A DNA stretch of 64,000 nt from Haloactinospora alba (GTDB lineage Bacteria > Actinomycetota > Actinomycetes > Streptosporangiales > Streptosporangiaceae): positions 558,001 through 622,000 of the forward strand of contig NZ_VFQC01000001.1 of the NCBI RefSeq assembly GCF_006717075.1. The letters are read 5' to 3'. A program made the translations under genes and the position numbers. The stretch's first letter is position 1; each line of letters starts with the position of its first letter. The notes under the pieces were generated by a model. It did not search any database. It saw nothing but the letters and a program-made list of their open reading frames with translations, and was not told the origin of the DNA. Of this stretch, positions 43,323 through 52,500 are shown piece after piece.

Positions 43323-44519
43323 ATGGACTACACGATATTCGCTGTCGCCACGTTCATCGTCGCGCTGCTGGTGTTCGGCGGTGTCTTCCTCATCCGGCCG
43401 CGCCGCTCGGAACCGCCCCAACAACAGCCGCGGCAGGAAGAGCAGGCCACCGCCGACTCCGGCACCGCTGTCGCCGAACCAACCGAAACCGAAAGCGCCG
43501 AGGAACCGGCGGAGGGCTCCGGCGCCGTCGCCGAGGCGGAACCGGCAACCCCCGCCACCGCCGAACCGGCCGCGCCCGAGGTGGAGACCCCACCGCCGTC
43601 CGCCGGGCGGATGGTGCGGCTGCGCTCCCGCCTCGCCCGCTCGCAGAATGTCCTCGGCCGGGGGCTGCTGAACCTCCTCGCCTCCGACAAACTCGACGAC
43701 GACACCTGGGAGGAGATCGAGGACACCCTTGTCACCGCCGACGTCGGGGTCGAGTCGGCGACAGCGATCGTGGAGAACCTCCGCACCAAGGTCAAGGTGC
43801 TGGGAAGCCGCACCCAGGACGACGTGCGCCAACTGCTGCGGGAGGAGCTGCTCACCCAGATCGACCCGAACGCGGACCGTGCCGTACGGACCCGGGCGGA
43901 GACGGACCGGCCCGCCGTCATCATGGTCGTGGGCGTGAACGGCACCGGCAAGACCACCACCGCCGGGAAACTCGCCCGCGTCCTCGTGGGGGACGGCCGC
44001 AGCGCCGTGCTGGGCGCGGCCGACACGTTCCGCGCTGCCGCCGTCGACCAGCTGGAGACGTGGGGCAACCGCGTCGGCGCGCCCGTGGTCCGCAAGGACG
44101 AGGGCGCCGACCCCGGCAGTGTCGCCTTCGACGCGGTGGCCCGCGCGACCGAGGACGGCGCCGACACCGTCATCATCGACACCGCCGGACGGCTGCACAC
44201 CAAGACCGGCCTGATGGACGAGCTCGGCAAGGTGAAACGCGTCGTCGAGAAGAAGTCCGACGTCGACGAGGTGCTGCTGGTCCTCGACGCCACCACCGGA
44301 CAGAACGGGCTGCGTCAGGCCCAGGTGTTCTCCGAGGTCGTCAACATCACCGGCATCGTGCTGACCAAGCTGGACGGCACCGCGAAGGGCGGCATCGTCC
44401 TGCAGGTCCAGCGGGAGCTGGGAGTCCCGGTGAAACTCGTGGGCCTGGGCGAGGGCGCCGACGACCTGGCCCCCTTCGATCCGGAGACGTTCGTGGACGC
44501 CATCCTCGACGGGGAGTGA
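43323..44519 (+). CDS. ftsY: signal recognition particle receptor FtsY
   Basis: A 398-residue FtsY: an N-terminal TM anchor (about 5-24), an acidic Ala/Pro/Glu linker (A domain, to about 95), a helical N domain (SQNVLGRGLLNLL...) and a G domain with GVNGTGKTTTAGKLA, DTFRAAAVDQLE, DTAGRLHTK and TKLDGTAKGG. It docks ribosome-SRP complexes at the membrane. The ATG start is well placed. It is convergent with the ABC exporter genes. Confidence 0.96.
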   Translation: MDYTIFAVATFIVALLVFGGVFLIRPRRSEPPQQQPRQEEQATADSGTAVAEPTETESAEEPAEGSGAVAEAEPATPATAEPAAPEVETPPPSAGRMVRLRSRLARSQNVLGRGLLNLLASDKLDDDTWEEIEDTLVTADVGVESATAIVENLRTKVKVLGSRTQDDVRQLLREELLTQIDPNADRAVRTRAETDRPAVIMVVGVNGTGKTTTAGKLARVLVGDGRSAVLGAADTFRAAAVDQLETWGNRVGAPVVRKDEGADPGSVAFDAVARATEDGADTVIIDTAGRLHTKTGLMDELGKVKRVVEKKSDVDEVLLVLDATTGQNGLRQAQVFSEVVNITGIVLTKLDGTAKGGIVLQVQRELGVPVKLVGLGEGADDLAPFDPETFVDAILDGE

Positions 44520-44553
44520 TCCGGGGCCGTCCGCGCCCTCGAGGCCCGGCCGG

Positions 44554-45351
44554 TCAGACGAGGACGTCACGGCGGGAGAACGCCGCCAGCGCCAATCCGG
44601 CCAGCACCACCGCCACCGCGACCAGGACACCGGTGAAGCCCGCGTCCAGACCGTTGTTCAGCGGGTCGGGGTCCTGGGCGTAGTAGAACGGGGACAGGAA
44701 GCGCAGCCACTCCAGTTCCTCCACCTGCAGGGCGAAGGTGTTGCCCAGGTAGCCGACCGCCGCCAGCAGCGCGGCCCCCGCAAGGGCGGCCGCGCGCCGG
44801 CCGGTCGCCGCCCCGATCGCCAGCGCCACCGACCCGTAGGCGAGAGCGAGCAGGGTGACAGCCGTGCCCGCCGCGACCACCCGGCCCGCGGCGATGTCGA
44901 TACCCGTGGGGGGACTCAGCAGCAGGAGCGTCGCGACCAGCCCCGCCCCGAGCACCACGAGGAAGGCCACCAGAGCGGCGAAGCGCTGCAGCACCACCCT
45001 GCCCCGGCTGACCGGGTGCGCCAGCAGCAGCTCCAGTCCGCCCTCCTCCTCTTCCCCCGCGATGGCGCGCGTTCCCACCATGATCGCCGCGATCACCATC
45101 AGCACGGGGGTGAGTATCCCGAACACGGTGGCGTTGAGGTAGCCCTCCGGGCTGGTCATGTCCGACCACCCCATGGCCTCCATCACTCCCTGCGGCATGG
45201 CCTCCATGTAGGCGTCCATCGCCTCGGCGGACTCCTCCATGGCGGGCCAGAACGAGGAGTACAGCGCCGTCACCGCGACGACGGCCACAAACCAGCCCAC
45301 CAGGGCCCGCAGGTGGTCACGCAGGAACTTCCCGAAGACGTCACGCTGCAT
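44554..45351 (-). CDS. ABC-2 type transporter permease
   Basis: A 265-residue permease with about six TM helices, starting MQRDVFGKFLRDHLRALVGW, containing a conserved AIAGEEEEGGLELLLAHPVSRGRV loop typical of ABC-2 permeases (ABC2_membrane_2). Its start lies 11 bp inside the upstream ATPase gene. Substrate unknown; related pairs export antibiotics or other drugs. Confidence 0.88.
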   Translation of the reverse strand: MQRDVFGKFLRDHLRALVGWFVAVVAVTALYSSFWPAMEESAEAMDAYMEAMPQGVMEAMGWSDMTSPEGYLNATVFGILTPVLMVIAAIMVGTRAIAGEEEEGGLELLLAHPVSRGRVVLQRFAALVAFLVVLGAGLVATLLLLSPPTGIDIAAGRVVAAGTAVTLLALAYGSVALAIGAATGRRAAALAGAALLAAVGYLGNTFALQVEELEWLRFLSPFYYAQDPDPLNNGLDAGFTGVLVAVAVVLAGLALAAFSRRDVLV

Positions 45352-46267
45352 CGCGACCCGCCTCCTCCCAGGCACCGTTGTTGTAGTGGGTGAAGAACAG
45401 CTCCTCCAGGTCGGGCTCCTCACTGTCCAGGGTGAGCACCGTGTGCCGGGAGGCGGCCTTCACGAGGGCGTCCGGGCTGCCGTCCACCATGCAGCGCAGC
45501 GTGTCCCCGTCCACCGTGACGTCGCGGGTGTTGTCGATCGCGGCGAACTCCTCGCGGTCGACCGGGGCGCCGAACCGGATGGTGACCCTGCGCGCGGAGC
45601 GTTCCCGCAACGCGTCCATGTCCTCGAGGGCGACCATGCGCCCCGCGCGGATGATGGCGGCGCGGTCGGCCACGTCCTGGACCTCGCTGAGGACGTGGGA
45701 GGACATGAAAACAGTGCGGCCCCGGGCGCGCGCCTCGCGCACCATGCCGAGGAACTCCTGCTGGAGGAGCGGGTCCAGGCCGCTGCTCGGCTCGTCCAGG
45801 ATGAGCAGCTGGGGATCGTGCATGAACGCCTGCACCAGCCCCACCTTCTGCCGGTTGCCCTTGGACAGCCCCCGGATGGGGCGGGACAGGTCGAGGTCGA
45901 GCCTCTCGGCCAGTTCCCGGATGCGGGCCTCGTCCACACCCCCGCGCAGCCTGCCCAGGTACACCAGCAGCTCCCGGGCGGGACGTCTGCTTCCCATCGC
46001 GAGCTCCCCGGGCAGGTACCCGATGCCGCGCCGGGCACGTACCCCCGCGGTGCGCGGGTCGTGCCCCAGGACGCGCACGTCGCCCGAGTCGCGTCGGATG
46101 AGGTCGAGCAGGACGCGGATGGTGGTGGTTTTCCCCGCTCCGTTGGGGCCGAGGAAGCCGAACACCTCACCCGGACGGACCTCCAGGTCGACACCGGAGA
46201 GCGCCTGGTGCCGGCCGTACTTCTTGGTGAGTCCTCGGGTGAGGATCGGCGGGGGATCTGTCGCCAT
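45341..46267 (-). CDS. ABC transporter ATP-binding protein
   Basis: A 308-residue ATPase of the daunorubicin/ABC-2 type: Walker A GPNGAGKTTT, a GLSKGNRQKVGL signature (in place of LSGGQ) and Walker B LLILDEPSSGLD, then SSHVLSEVQDVADR. A C-terminal DrrA-like domain extends to the end. It overlaps the permease gene by 11 bp, so both make one exporter. The KGNRQK signature is common in this ABC-2 subfamily. Confidence 0.92.
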   Translation of the reverse strand: MATDPPPILTRGLTKKYGRHQALSGVDLEVRPGEVFGFLGPNGAGKTTTIRVLLDLIRRDSGDVRVLGHDPRTAGVRARRGIGYLPGELAMGSRRPARELLVYLGRLRGGVDEARIRELAERLDLDLSRPIRGLSKGNRQKVGLVQAFMHDPQLLILDEPSSGLDPLLQQEFLGMVREARARGRTVFMSSHVLSEVQDVADRAAIIRAGRMVALEDMDALRERSARRVTIRFGAPVDREEFAAIDNTRDVTVDGDTLRCMVDGSPDALVKAASRHTVLTLDSEEPDLEELFFTHYNNGAWEEAGRDAA

Positions 46268-46637
46268 ACGGAGTTCTCGATTCCGTCTCCGGTTGCCGCC
46301 GCGGCGCGGCGGCTTGGTGTGTTTCGGCTACACGGGTCCGCGCGGCGGCGGACAGCTCCAGTTATGCCCGCTCCGGGAAGGAACGCACCACGGGTTTGGC
46401 GCGCTGTTAACGCCACACGCCCGGGGTGCTGACGTTGTCTTTACGGCCGCTGGCCGGAGGCGCGCGGAGCGTGTCATCGCGGTGTAACACGGCGGGCCGA
46501 TTCTTCACACCGGGGCAACACGGTTGGTCGGTCGAGGAAACACCTGCCGAGCACGATGGTGGCGCGGCCGCGGGACAGCCACCGTTCCCGTCGGCCGCCC
46601 CTCGCTGCCACACACGACCCCGGACATTGGAGGCGCC
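46268..46637. other. intergenic region between ABC exporter and amt genes
   Basis: A divergent 370-bp gap that should carry promoters for both. It contains GTTAAC and GTGTAACAC segments; I looked for a GlnR box (GTnAC-n6-GnAAC) and found none that I could assert. No gene is seen. Confidence 0.4.
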
Positions 46638-47963
46638 ATGATCGACAGCGGGACCACCGCCTGGCTACTGGTAAGCGCCGCGCTGGTGATGCTGATGACG
46701 CCCGGCCTGGCTTTCTTCTACGGAGGCATGTCCCGGGCCAAGAGCGTGCTGAACATGATGCTGATGAGCTTCGCCAGTATCGCGATCGTCAGCGTCCTCT
46801 GGGTGCTCGTGGGGCACTCGCTGACGTACGCGGACGGCGCGGGACCGCTCACCCCCGTCATCGGCGGGCTGGGGGACGCCGGACTGGGCGGCATGGTCGG
46901 GGAGGTCGACCCGGAGGGCGGCTACCCCCTGCTCGTGGACGCCGGGTTCCAGATGATGTTCGCCGTCATCACGGTCGCGTTGATCAGCGGCGCCATCGCC
47001 GACCGGGCCAAGTTCGGCGCCTGGCTGCTGTTCGTCCCCGTATGGTCCCTGCTGGTCTACTTCCCGGTGGCCCACTGGGTCTGGGGAGGCGGCTGGGTGA
47101 GCAGCCTCGACATCGGCGGGACCGAGGTGGTCGACTTCGCCGGCGGCACCGCCGTGCACATCAACGCGGGAGCGGCGGCCCTGGCCCTGACCGTGGTGCT
47201 GGGGCGCCGGAAGGGCTTCGGCGCGGAGTCGATGCGGCCGCACAACCTTCCCTTCGTCCTGCTGGGCGTGGCGCTGCTGTGGTTCGGCTGGTTCGGCTTC
47301 AACGCGGGTTCGGCCTACGCCGCGGACGAGACCGCCGCGCTGGCACTGGTGAACACCCAGGTCGCGACGGCGGCCGCCACGGGAGCGTGGATGCTGGTGG
47401 AGCGGCTGCGCCAGGGGCGCGTCAGCGCTCTGGGCTTCGCCTCCGGCGCGGTGGCCGGGCTGGTGGCGATCACCCCGGCGGCTGCGGACCTCACCCCGCT
47501 CGGGGCGACGCTGCTGGGACTCGTCGCCGGGGGAGTGTGCGCCTACACCATCAGTCTGAAGTTCAGGTTCGGTTACGACGACGCGCTGGACGTCGTCGGT
47601 ATACACCTGGTCGGCGGGATCATCGGGGCGCTGGCGATCGGTTTCCTCGCCGCGCCGGTCGCCGGTGACAGCAGCGGACTCCTCTACGGGGGCGAGTTCC
47701 ACCTGCTCCTGGTCCAGGGGATCGCTCTCGTCGGGGTGGCCGTGTACTCGTTCGCCGTCACCTACGTCGTGGGCAAAGCCATCGACGCGGTCATGGGCTT
47801 CCGGATACCGGAAGCCGTGGAGACGAACGGCCTGGACCACGAGATCCACTCCGAGACCGCCTACGCCTTCGCCGAGCTGGACCACCTGGCCGACGGAGCC
47901 GAGGAGCTCTCCGCATCGACGCCTCCGGGTGCGGAGACGGCCGAGCGGGGCGTCCGGTCCTGA
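46638..47963 (+). CDS. amt: ammonium transporter
   Basis: A 441-residue Amt/AmtB channel with eleven membrane helices: TAWLLVSAALVMLMTPGLAFFYGGMSR, ADRAKFGAWLLF, HINAGAAALALTVVLG with the pore His, ALLWFGWFGFNAGSA, and DDALDVVGIHLVGGIIG with the second pore His. It admits ammonium. The ATG follows GGAGG. The usual glnK and glnD genes do not follow; instead there is a hairpin and a lipoprotein gene. Confidence 0.94.
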   Translation: MIDSGTTAWLLVSAALVMLMTPGLAFFYGGMSRAKSVLNMMLMSFASIAIVSVLWVLVGHSLTYADGAGPLTPVIGGLGDAGLGGMVGEVDPEGGYPLLVDAGFQMMFAVITVALISGAIADRAKFGAWLLFVPVWSLLVYFPVAHWVWGGGWVSSLDIGGTEVVDFAGGTAVHINAGAAALALTVVLGRRKGFGAESMRPHNLPFVLLGVALLWFGWFGFNAGSAYAADETAALALVNTQVATAAATGAWMLVERLRQGRVSALGFASGAVAGLVAITPAAADLTPLGATLLGLVAGGVCAYTISLKFRFGYDDALDVVGIHLVGGIIGALAIGFLAAPVAGDSSGLLYGGEFHLLLVQGIALVGVAVYSFAVTYVVGKAIDAVMGFRIPEAVETNGLDHEIHSETAYAFAELDHLADGAEELSASTPPGAETAERGVRS

Positions 47964-48011
47964 ACCCGCAACGGGGCGGGTGACCACCAGGGCGGCGCAC
48001 ACTGCGGCCGA

Positions 48012-48052
48012 GACCCCGGGGCAGTACGGGAATCCCGGACCGCCCCGGGGTC
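48012..48052 (+). terminator. hairpin downstream of amt
   Basis: GACCCCGGGGC (48012-48022) pairs perfectly with GCCCCGGGGTC (48042-48052), 49 bp past the amt stop; the arms are followed by the repeated ACGGG word. Confidence 0.65.
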
Positions 48053-48071
48053 ACTACGGGCGCGCGCCCTT

Positions 48072-48099
48072 CCGGTGTGGCCGAATCCGGCCACACCGG
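48072..48099 (+). terminator. second hairpin downstream of amt with T-rich tail
   Basis: CCGGTGTGGCC / GGCCACACCGG, perfect 11-bp stem with a 6-nt loop, followed by ACTCTTTTGTGATTTCTTG, a rare T-rich stretch. The remaining 370 bp to the next gene holds no gene that I can identify. Confidence 0.7.
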
Positions 48100-48472
48100 A
48101 CACTCTTTTGTGATTTCTTGCACATCCCTTGCCGCTGCCTTGGGGGAGCCGTGACGTTTTCCCACCGCAGAAGCACAGCCAGTGCGGTGATGGCGGGGGT
48201 GCCCACGCCGCGGACGTGTCGTCCGCTTCCCCGGGCGGTGCGGTTCGACACGCGTGTCCCGTCGTGTTATCGCCAGGATGCGGCGGCGTGTTCGGTACGC
48301 TGAGCGCACGGTAGGCAGATTCGCGCTTCCCGCGCGGTCGCCCGGGGCCCGCACTGCCGGAACGCCCCCGAGTCAGAACCCGGAACCCGCGTTGAGTCCT
48401 CGCGTCCGGGTGCCGATCAGCGACAGCTCGTACACCCCCGTGTATCACCAGGGCACGGGCCCAGGAGGCATG

Positions 48473-49675
48473 ATGGCGTCGGTTCACTCCCACAGACGCA
48501 GACCAGGCAAACCGTTGCGGTTCGCCGTCGTAGCCGTCGCGTTCGCGGCGGGTACCGCCGGATGCTCGATCGACCTGAGCGACTTCCGGCCGGGCGGCGG
48601 TGAGGAGGAGGAAGCCTCTCCCTCACCGACACCGGTGGACGCCGGCCCGGTGCTGGACAGCGCGCTGGAGCAGCTCGGCTCGGGTGCCGCCACCGTGTCC
48701 CAGGGCCAGGTCGCCGCCTCCGAGGACAGCCCGGTCAACCAGGTGTCGCTGACGGTGACGGACGCCGGAGCGGTATCGGGAACCCTGCAGCAGGGGGAGA
48801 ACGAGGCCGAGGTGATGGAGGCGGACGGGAAACTGTTCGTCAACGCCCCGGAGGAGTACTGGCTCGACCAGGAGATCGTGAACCCCGACACGGACAAGTA
48901 CGCCGGGAACTGGGTGCGGGTCACCGGTGACCAGCTCGGCTTCGACCCCGCCTCGGTCCTCACCCCCGAGCAGTTGTCCGCGGCGCTCGGCGAGCTGGCG
49001 CCGGACGGGGGCGAGGCGGTCCCGGAGAAGCTCGACGGCGACAACGTTTACCGCATCGACCTCAAGGGCGGCGACGAGAACCGGGTGTGGGTCAGCGAGG
49101 AGGAACCGCACCGGTTGCTGCGGCTGGAGGTCGAGGAGCTCGCGCCGGAGGGCGGCGACTCGGGGCCCCGCACCAGACTGGACTTCTCCGAGCCCGAGGA
49201 GGAGAAGGTCCGCGAGGCCTACGACACGCTCACCAGCGCCGCCGAGGACTCCCTGGACAGCTCCCGGGACGCCCGCATCGAGGTCAACTGGGACGGGGAA
49301 CTGGACCTGGACTGCGAGGTCGGCGGCAAGTGCACGGTCAACGGCACTGTGACCGACGCCTCCGGCGACAGCGGTGCCGACGGTTCCGTCGCGGTGCGCA
49401 TGGACGCCACGGTCAACAACGACGAGCTGGGCGAGAAGACGTGCAAGGACACGGCGTCGCTGGACGCCGGAGGCAACGCCGACGTCTCCTGCACGATCGA
49501 CTACGACCTGTCTCCCAGCGCCAACCCGCAGGAGTACAGCGTCAGCGGTGACGCGCTGCTCTCCACCCGTGGGATCACGGGGGACGCGCAGGATAAGCTG
49601 GTCAACACGATCGAGGACAGTCGCGACGCCACGCTGGAGAAGAGCGACTCCTCCGGTGACTCCGACAAGGGCTAG
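48473..49675 (+). CDS. hypothetical lipoprotein, LppX/LprG-like in layout
   Basis: A 400-residue exported lipoprotein: basic start, hydrophobic segment FAVVAVAFAAGTAGC with lipid-modified Cys, a Pro/Ser/Glu linker and a large acidic beta-rich domain (LDSALEQLGSGAATVSQGQVA; ENEAEVMEADGKLFVNAPEEYW; LTPEQLSAALGELAP), then a second domain of about 120 residues with four Cys (DLDCEVGGKCTVNG and SCTIDYD). The first domain resembles LprG/LppX-type lipoproteins, but this is weak. The second of two adjacent ATGs (48473) has better spacing from AGGAGG. It precedes ffh. Confidence 0.75.
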   Translation: MASVHSHRRRPGKPLRFAVVAVAFAAGTAGCSIDLSDFRPGGGEEEEASPSPTPVDAGPVLDSALEQLGSGAATVSQGQVAASEDSPVNQVSLTVTDAGAVSGTLQQGENEAEVMEADGKLFVNAPEEYWLDQEIVNPDTDKYAGNWVRVTGDQLGFDPASVLTPEQLSAALGELAPDGGEAVPEKLDGDNVYRIDLKGGDENRVWVSEEEPHRLLRLEVEELAPEGGDSGPRTRLDFSEPEEEKVREAYDTLTSAAEDSLDSSRDARIEVNWDGELDLDCEVGGKCTVNGTVTDASGDSGADGSVAVRMDATVNNDELGEKTCKDTASLDAGGNADVSCTIDYDLSPSANPQEYSVSGDALLSTRGITGDAQDKLVNTIEDSRDATLEKSDSSGDSDKG

Positions 49676-49761
49676 CGGGTCCCCGACGGCCGGGGCGCAT
49701 ACTGGCCGCTTCGGCGGGTAACCTAGAAAGCCACTCCCGAGACGAAGGACTGGCCACACTC

Positions 49762-51357
49762 GTGTTCGAGACGCTTTCCGACCGGCTGACAACGGTCTTC
49801 ACCTCGCTGCGCGGCAAAGGGCGGTTGTCCGAGGAGGACATCAACACCACCGCGCGCGAGATCCGTCTCGCGCTGCTGGAAGCCGACGTAGCTCTCCCCG
49901 TCGTCCGCGACTTCATCGCGCACGTCAAGGAGCGCGCCCGCGGCGCGGAGGTATCCAAGGCGCTGAATCCGGCGCAACAGTTCATCAAGATCGTCAACGA
50001 GGAGCTCGTCCAGATCCTCGGTGGCGAGAGCCGCGAACTCAGCTTCTCCAAGACGCCGCCCACCGTCATCATGCTCGCGGGGCTGCAGGGGTCCGGGAAG
50101 ACCACCCTGGCCGGCAAGCTGGGCAAGTGGCTCGCAAGCGAGCGCGACACCCCGCTGCTGGTCGCCGCCGACCTCCAGCGACCCAACGCGGTCACCCAGC
50201 TCCAGGTGGTGGGTGAGCGTGCCGAGATCCCGGTCTTCGCTCCGGAACCCGGAAACGGTGTGGGCGACCCGGTCGAGGTCGCACGGGAGTCCGTCGAACA
50301 GGCGCGGCGCAACAACCACAACGTCGTCATCATCGACACGGCGGGCCGGCTCGGCGTCGACGAGGAGATGATGCAGCAGGCCGCCGACATCCGGGACGCG
50401 GTGCAACCGGACGAGATCCTGTTCGTCGTGGACGCCATGATCGGTCAGGACGCGGTCAACACCGCCCAGTCGTTCCTGGACGGTGTCGGTTACGACGCGG
50501 TGGCGCTCACCAAGCTCGACGGGGACGCGCGCGGTGGCGCGGCGCTGTCCATCCGGCACATCACCGGCAAGCCGATCATGTTCGCCTCGACCGGGGAGAA
50601 GCTGGAGGACTTCGACGCCTTCCACCCGGACCGGATGGCGTCCCGCATCCTCGACATGGGCGACATGCTCACCCTGATCGAGCAGGCCCAGCGCACGTTC
50701 GAGGAGTCGGAAGTCGAGAAGATGGCCAGCACACTGGCCTCCGACGACGACTTCACGCTCGACGACTTCCTCGAGCAGATGTCGATGATCCGCAAGCTCG
50801 GACCCATCAACAGCCTGCTCGGAATGATGCCCGGTATGGGGCAGATGCGGGACCAGATCAGCAACGTCGACGACGCTGACCTCGACCGCATCACCGCCGT
50901 CATCAGGTCGATGACGCCGGCGGAGCGCCGCAACCCCAAGATCATCAACGGGTCACGCCGACTGCGGATCGCCAACGGCTCGGGAACCCAGGTCAGCGAC
51001 GTCAACGGGCTGGTGACCCGGTTCTTCGAGGCGCAGAAGATGATGCGGCAGATGAAGAACGGCGGGATGCCCGGCATGCCGGGGATGCCCGGTTCCGGCT
51101 CCGGCGCTGGCGGCGGGAAGAAGAAGGCCAAAGCGCAGCAGAAGAAGGCCAAGAAAGGCAAGCAGCGCAGCGGGAACCCGCTCAAGGCCAAGCAGGAGGA
51201 GGCCGAGAAGGAGGCCCAGCGCCAGCAGCGCCGGGAGGAGGGCGGCGACCAGCAGTCGCAGCTGCCACCGGGGCTGGGCGGCGGCTCGCAGCTGCCTCCG
51301 GGCATGGGCAGCGGGCCGCAGCCGGACCTCTCCGACTTCAAACTGCCGAAGAAGTAG
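49762..51357 (+). CDS. ffh: signal recognition particle protein Ffh
   Basis: A 531-residue SRP54 GTPase: N domain, G domain (GLQGSGKTTLAGKLGKW, DLQRPNAVTQL, DTAGRLGVDE, TKLDGDARGG) and Met-rich M domain (MSMIRKLGPINSLLGMMPGM, NGSGTQVSDVNGL) that binds the 4.5S RNA and signal peptides. After residue 440 comes a long basic Lys/Gln/Arg-rich tail and a Gly/Pro end, longer than in E. coli but common in actinobacteria. The GTG at 49762 lacks a strong ribosome site. Confidence 0.96.
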   Translation: MFETLSDRLTTVFTSLRGKGRLSEEDINTTAREIRLALLEADVALPVVRDFIAHVKERARGAEVSKALNPAQQFIKIVNEELVQILGGESRELSFSKTPPTVIMLAGLQGSGKTTLAGKLGKWLASERDTPLLVAADLQRPNAVTQLQVVGERAEIPVFAPEPGNGVGDPVEVARESVEQARRNNHNVVIIDTAGRLGVDEEMMQQAADIRDAVQPDEILFVVDAMIGQDAVNTAQSFLDGVGYDAVALTKLDGDARGGAALSIRHITGKPIMFASTGEKLEDFDAFHPDRMASRILDMGDMLTLIEQAQRTFEESEVEKMASTLASDDDFTLDDFLEQMSMIRKLGPINSLLGMMPGMGQMRDQISNVDDADLDRITAVIRSMTPAERRNPKIINGSRRLRIANGSGTQVSDVNGLVTRFFEAQKMMRQMKNGGMPGMPGMPGSGSGAGGGKKKAKAQQKKAKKGKQRSGNPLKAKQEEAEKEAQRQQRREEGGDQQSQLPPGLGGGSQLPPGMGSGPQPDLSDFKLPKK

Positions 51358-51374
51358 CCGAGGAACCCGTCGGT

Positions 51375-51409
51375 AGCCCCGTGTGGGAAAGAACGCATCA
51401 CACGGGGCT
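51375..51409 (+). terminator. ffh terminator
   Basis: A perfect 11-bp stem AGCCCCGTGTG / CACACGGGGCT with a 13-nt loop, followed by TGTTCAT, 18 bp beyond the ffh stop. The rest of the gap to rpsP (51410-51647) is promoter and leader. Confidence 0.8.
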
Positions 51410-51647
51410 TGTTCATATCTGGCACCGGTGAGCCGTCACACAGGGCGTGCGGCGGTTCCCAAGGGGGTGTCCGGCGCGTCGGCGCGGCTGTGCGCCCGCC
51501 GTGTCTGGCATAATAGGAGGGCGACTAACGGCGCCCGGGTCGGCCCTCTACTTGCCCGCGCGCCCACGTCCCGCCTGAGCGGCGCGTTACAACCCCACGT
51601 TTCGCAACGCAAGGCAATCAGTCTGTAATCGGGAGAAGACCACACCA

Positions 51648-52118
51648 GTGGCTGTCAAGATCAAACTCAAGCGTATGGGGAAGATCCGTACGCCGCAGTA
51701 CCGCATCATCGTCGCCGACGCCAAGAACAAGCGGGACGGCCAGGCGATCGAGGAGATCGGCAAGTACCAGCCCACCGAGGAGCCGAGCTTCATCCAGGTC
51801 GACTCCGAGCGGGTCCAGAGCTGGCTGTCTGTGGGGGCGCAGCCCACCAAACCGGTGAAGGCGATCCTGCGGCGTACCGGTGACTGGCAGAAGTTCAAGG
51901 GACTTCCTGCTCCGCAGACCCCGTTGAAGGTGGCCGAGCCCAAGGACAAGGAAGCCCAGGAAGCACAGTTCCAGGCTGTCCTCAAGGAGCTCGTCCTGCC
52001 GGACAACGAGGACAAGGGCAGCGAGGGCAAGACGAAGAAGTCCCAGAAGGCCGAGACGTCGGAGAAGAGCGACGGGCAGGCCGAGGAGAAGGCGGAGAAG
52101 TCCGAGGGCGAGGCCTGA
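51648..52118 (+). CDS. rpsP: 30S ribosomal protein S16
   Basis: A 156-residue S16: [41 protein letters not shown] is the conserved core, and [21 protein letters not shown] the end of the fold. After residue 110 comes a Lys/Glu/Ser-rich, charged tail (actinobacterial S16 proteins are often extended so). GTG start after GGGAGAAG. It begins the conserved rpsP-KH-rimM-trmD-rplS segment; the next GTG lies 2 bp beyond its stop. Confidence 0.95.
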   Translation: MAVKIKLKRMGKIRTPQYRIIVADAKNKRDGQAIEEIGKYQPTEEPSFIQVDSERVQSWLSVGAQPTKPVKAILRRTGDWQKFKGLPAPQTPLKVAEPKDKEAQEAQFQAVLKELVLPDNEDKGSEGKTKKSQKAETSEKSDGQAEEKAEKSEGEA

Positions 52119-52119
52119 C

Positions 52120-52361
52120 GTGCTGGAAGAGGCGCTTGAGCACCTTGTCAAGGGCATCGTCACCAACTCCGACGATGTCCAGGTGCGGGCCCGTCGGCTC
52201 CGCAAGGGCAAGGTGCTCGAAGTCCGGGTGCATCCCGAGGACCTCGGCAAGGTGATCGGCCGCAACGGCCGCACCGCCAAGGCACTGCGCACGGCATCGG
52301 TTCGCTGGCCGGGGGACGTTATGTCCGCGTCGACCTGTTGGACCTGCACGAAGTGCGCTGA
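52120..52361 (+). pseudogene. khpA: KH-domain RNA-binding protein gene with apparent 1-nt deletion
   Basis: From a GTG 2 bp after rpsP the frame encodes LEEALEHLVKGIV, ARRLRKGKVLEVRVHPEDLGKVIGRNGRTAKALRT, a KhpA-type KH domain. At about 52294 the reading frame leaves the family: after ALRT the expected IGSLAGGRYVRVDLLDLHEVR end is encoded in another frame, with a stop at 52359. One base missing near ACGGCATCGG (expected ACGGnCATCGG-like) explains it; restoring it gives 80 residues, the normal length. As read, translation runs to 52428 as 102 residues with an unrelated Cys/Pro-rich tail. This may be a real mutation or a sequence error. Confidence 0.8.
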
Positions 52362-52500
52362 CTGCCGTCCGGGGGCCGGTCCCCGCCCGGGACCGCCCCC
52401 CGGAAACACCGCCCGCTGCGTGCCGTGAATCCCGCGAGCCCGCCGGAGGCTGCGTGACCCACGCGGGCGGCGTCGCAGCGAACAAACGCGGAGGAGAGCG

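Noticed and set aside
46268-46637. GlnR box upstream of amt
   Set aside because: GTTAAC and GTGTAACAC words exist but do not fit the two half-sites with correct spacing, so no claim is made.
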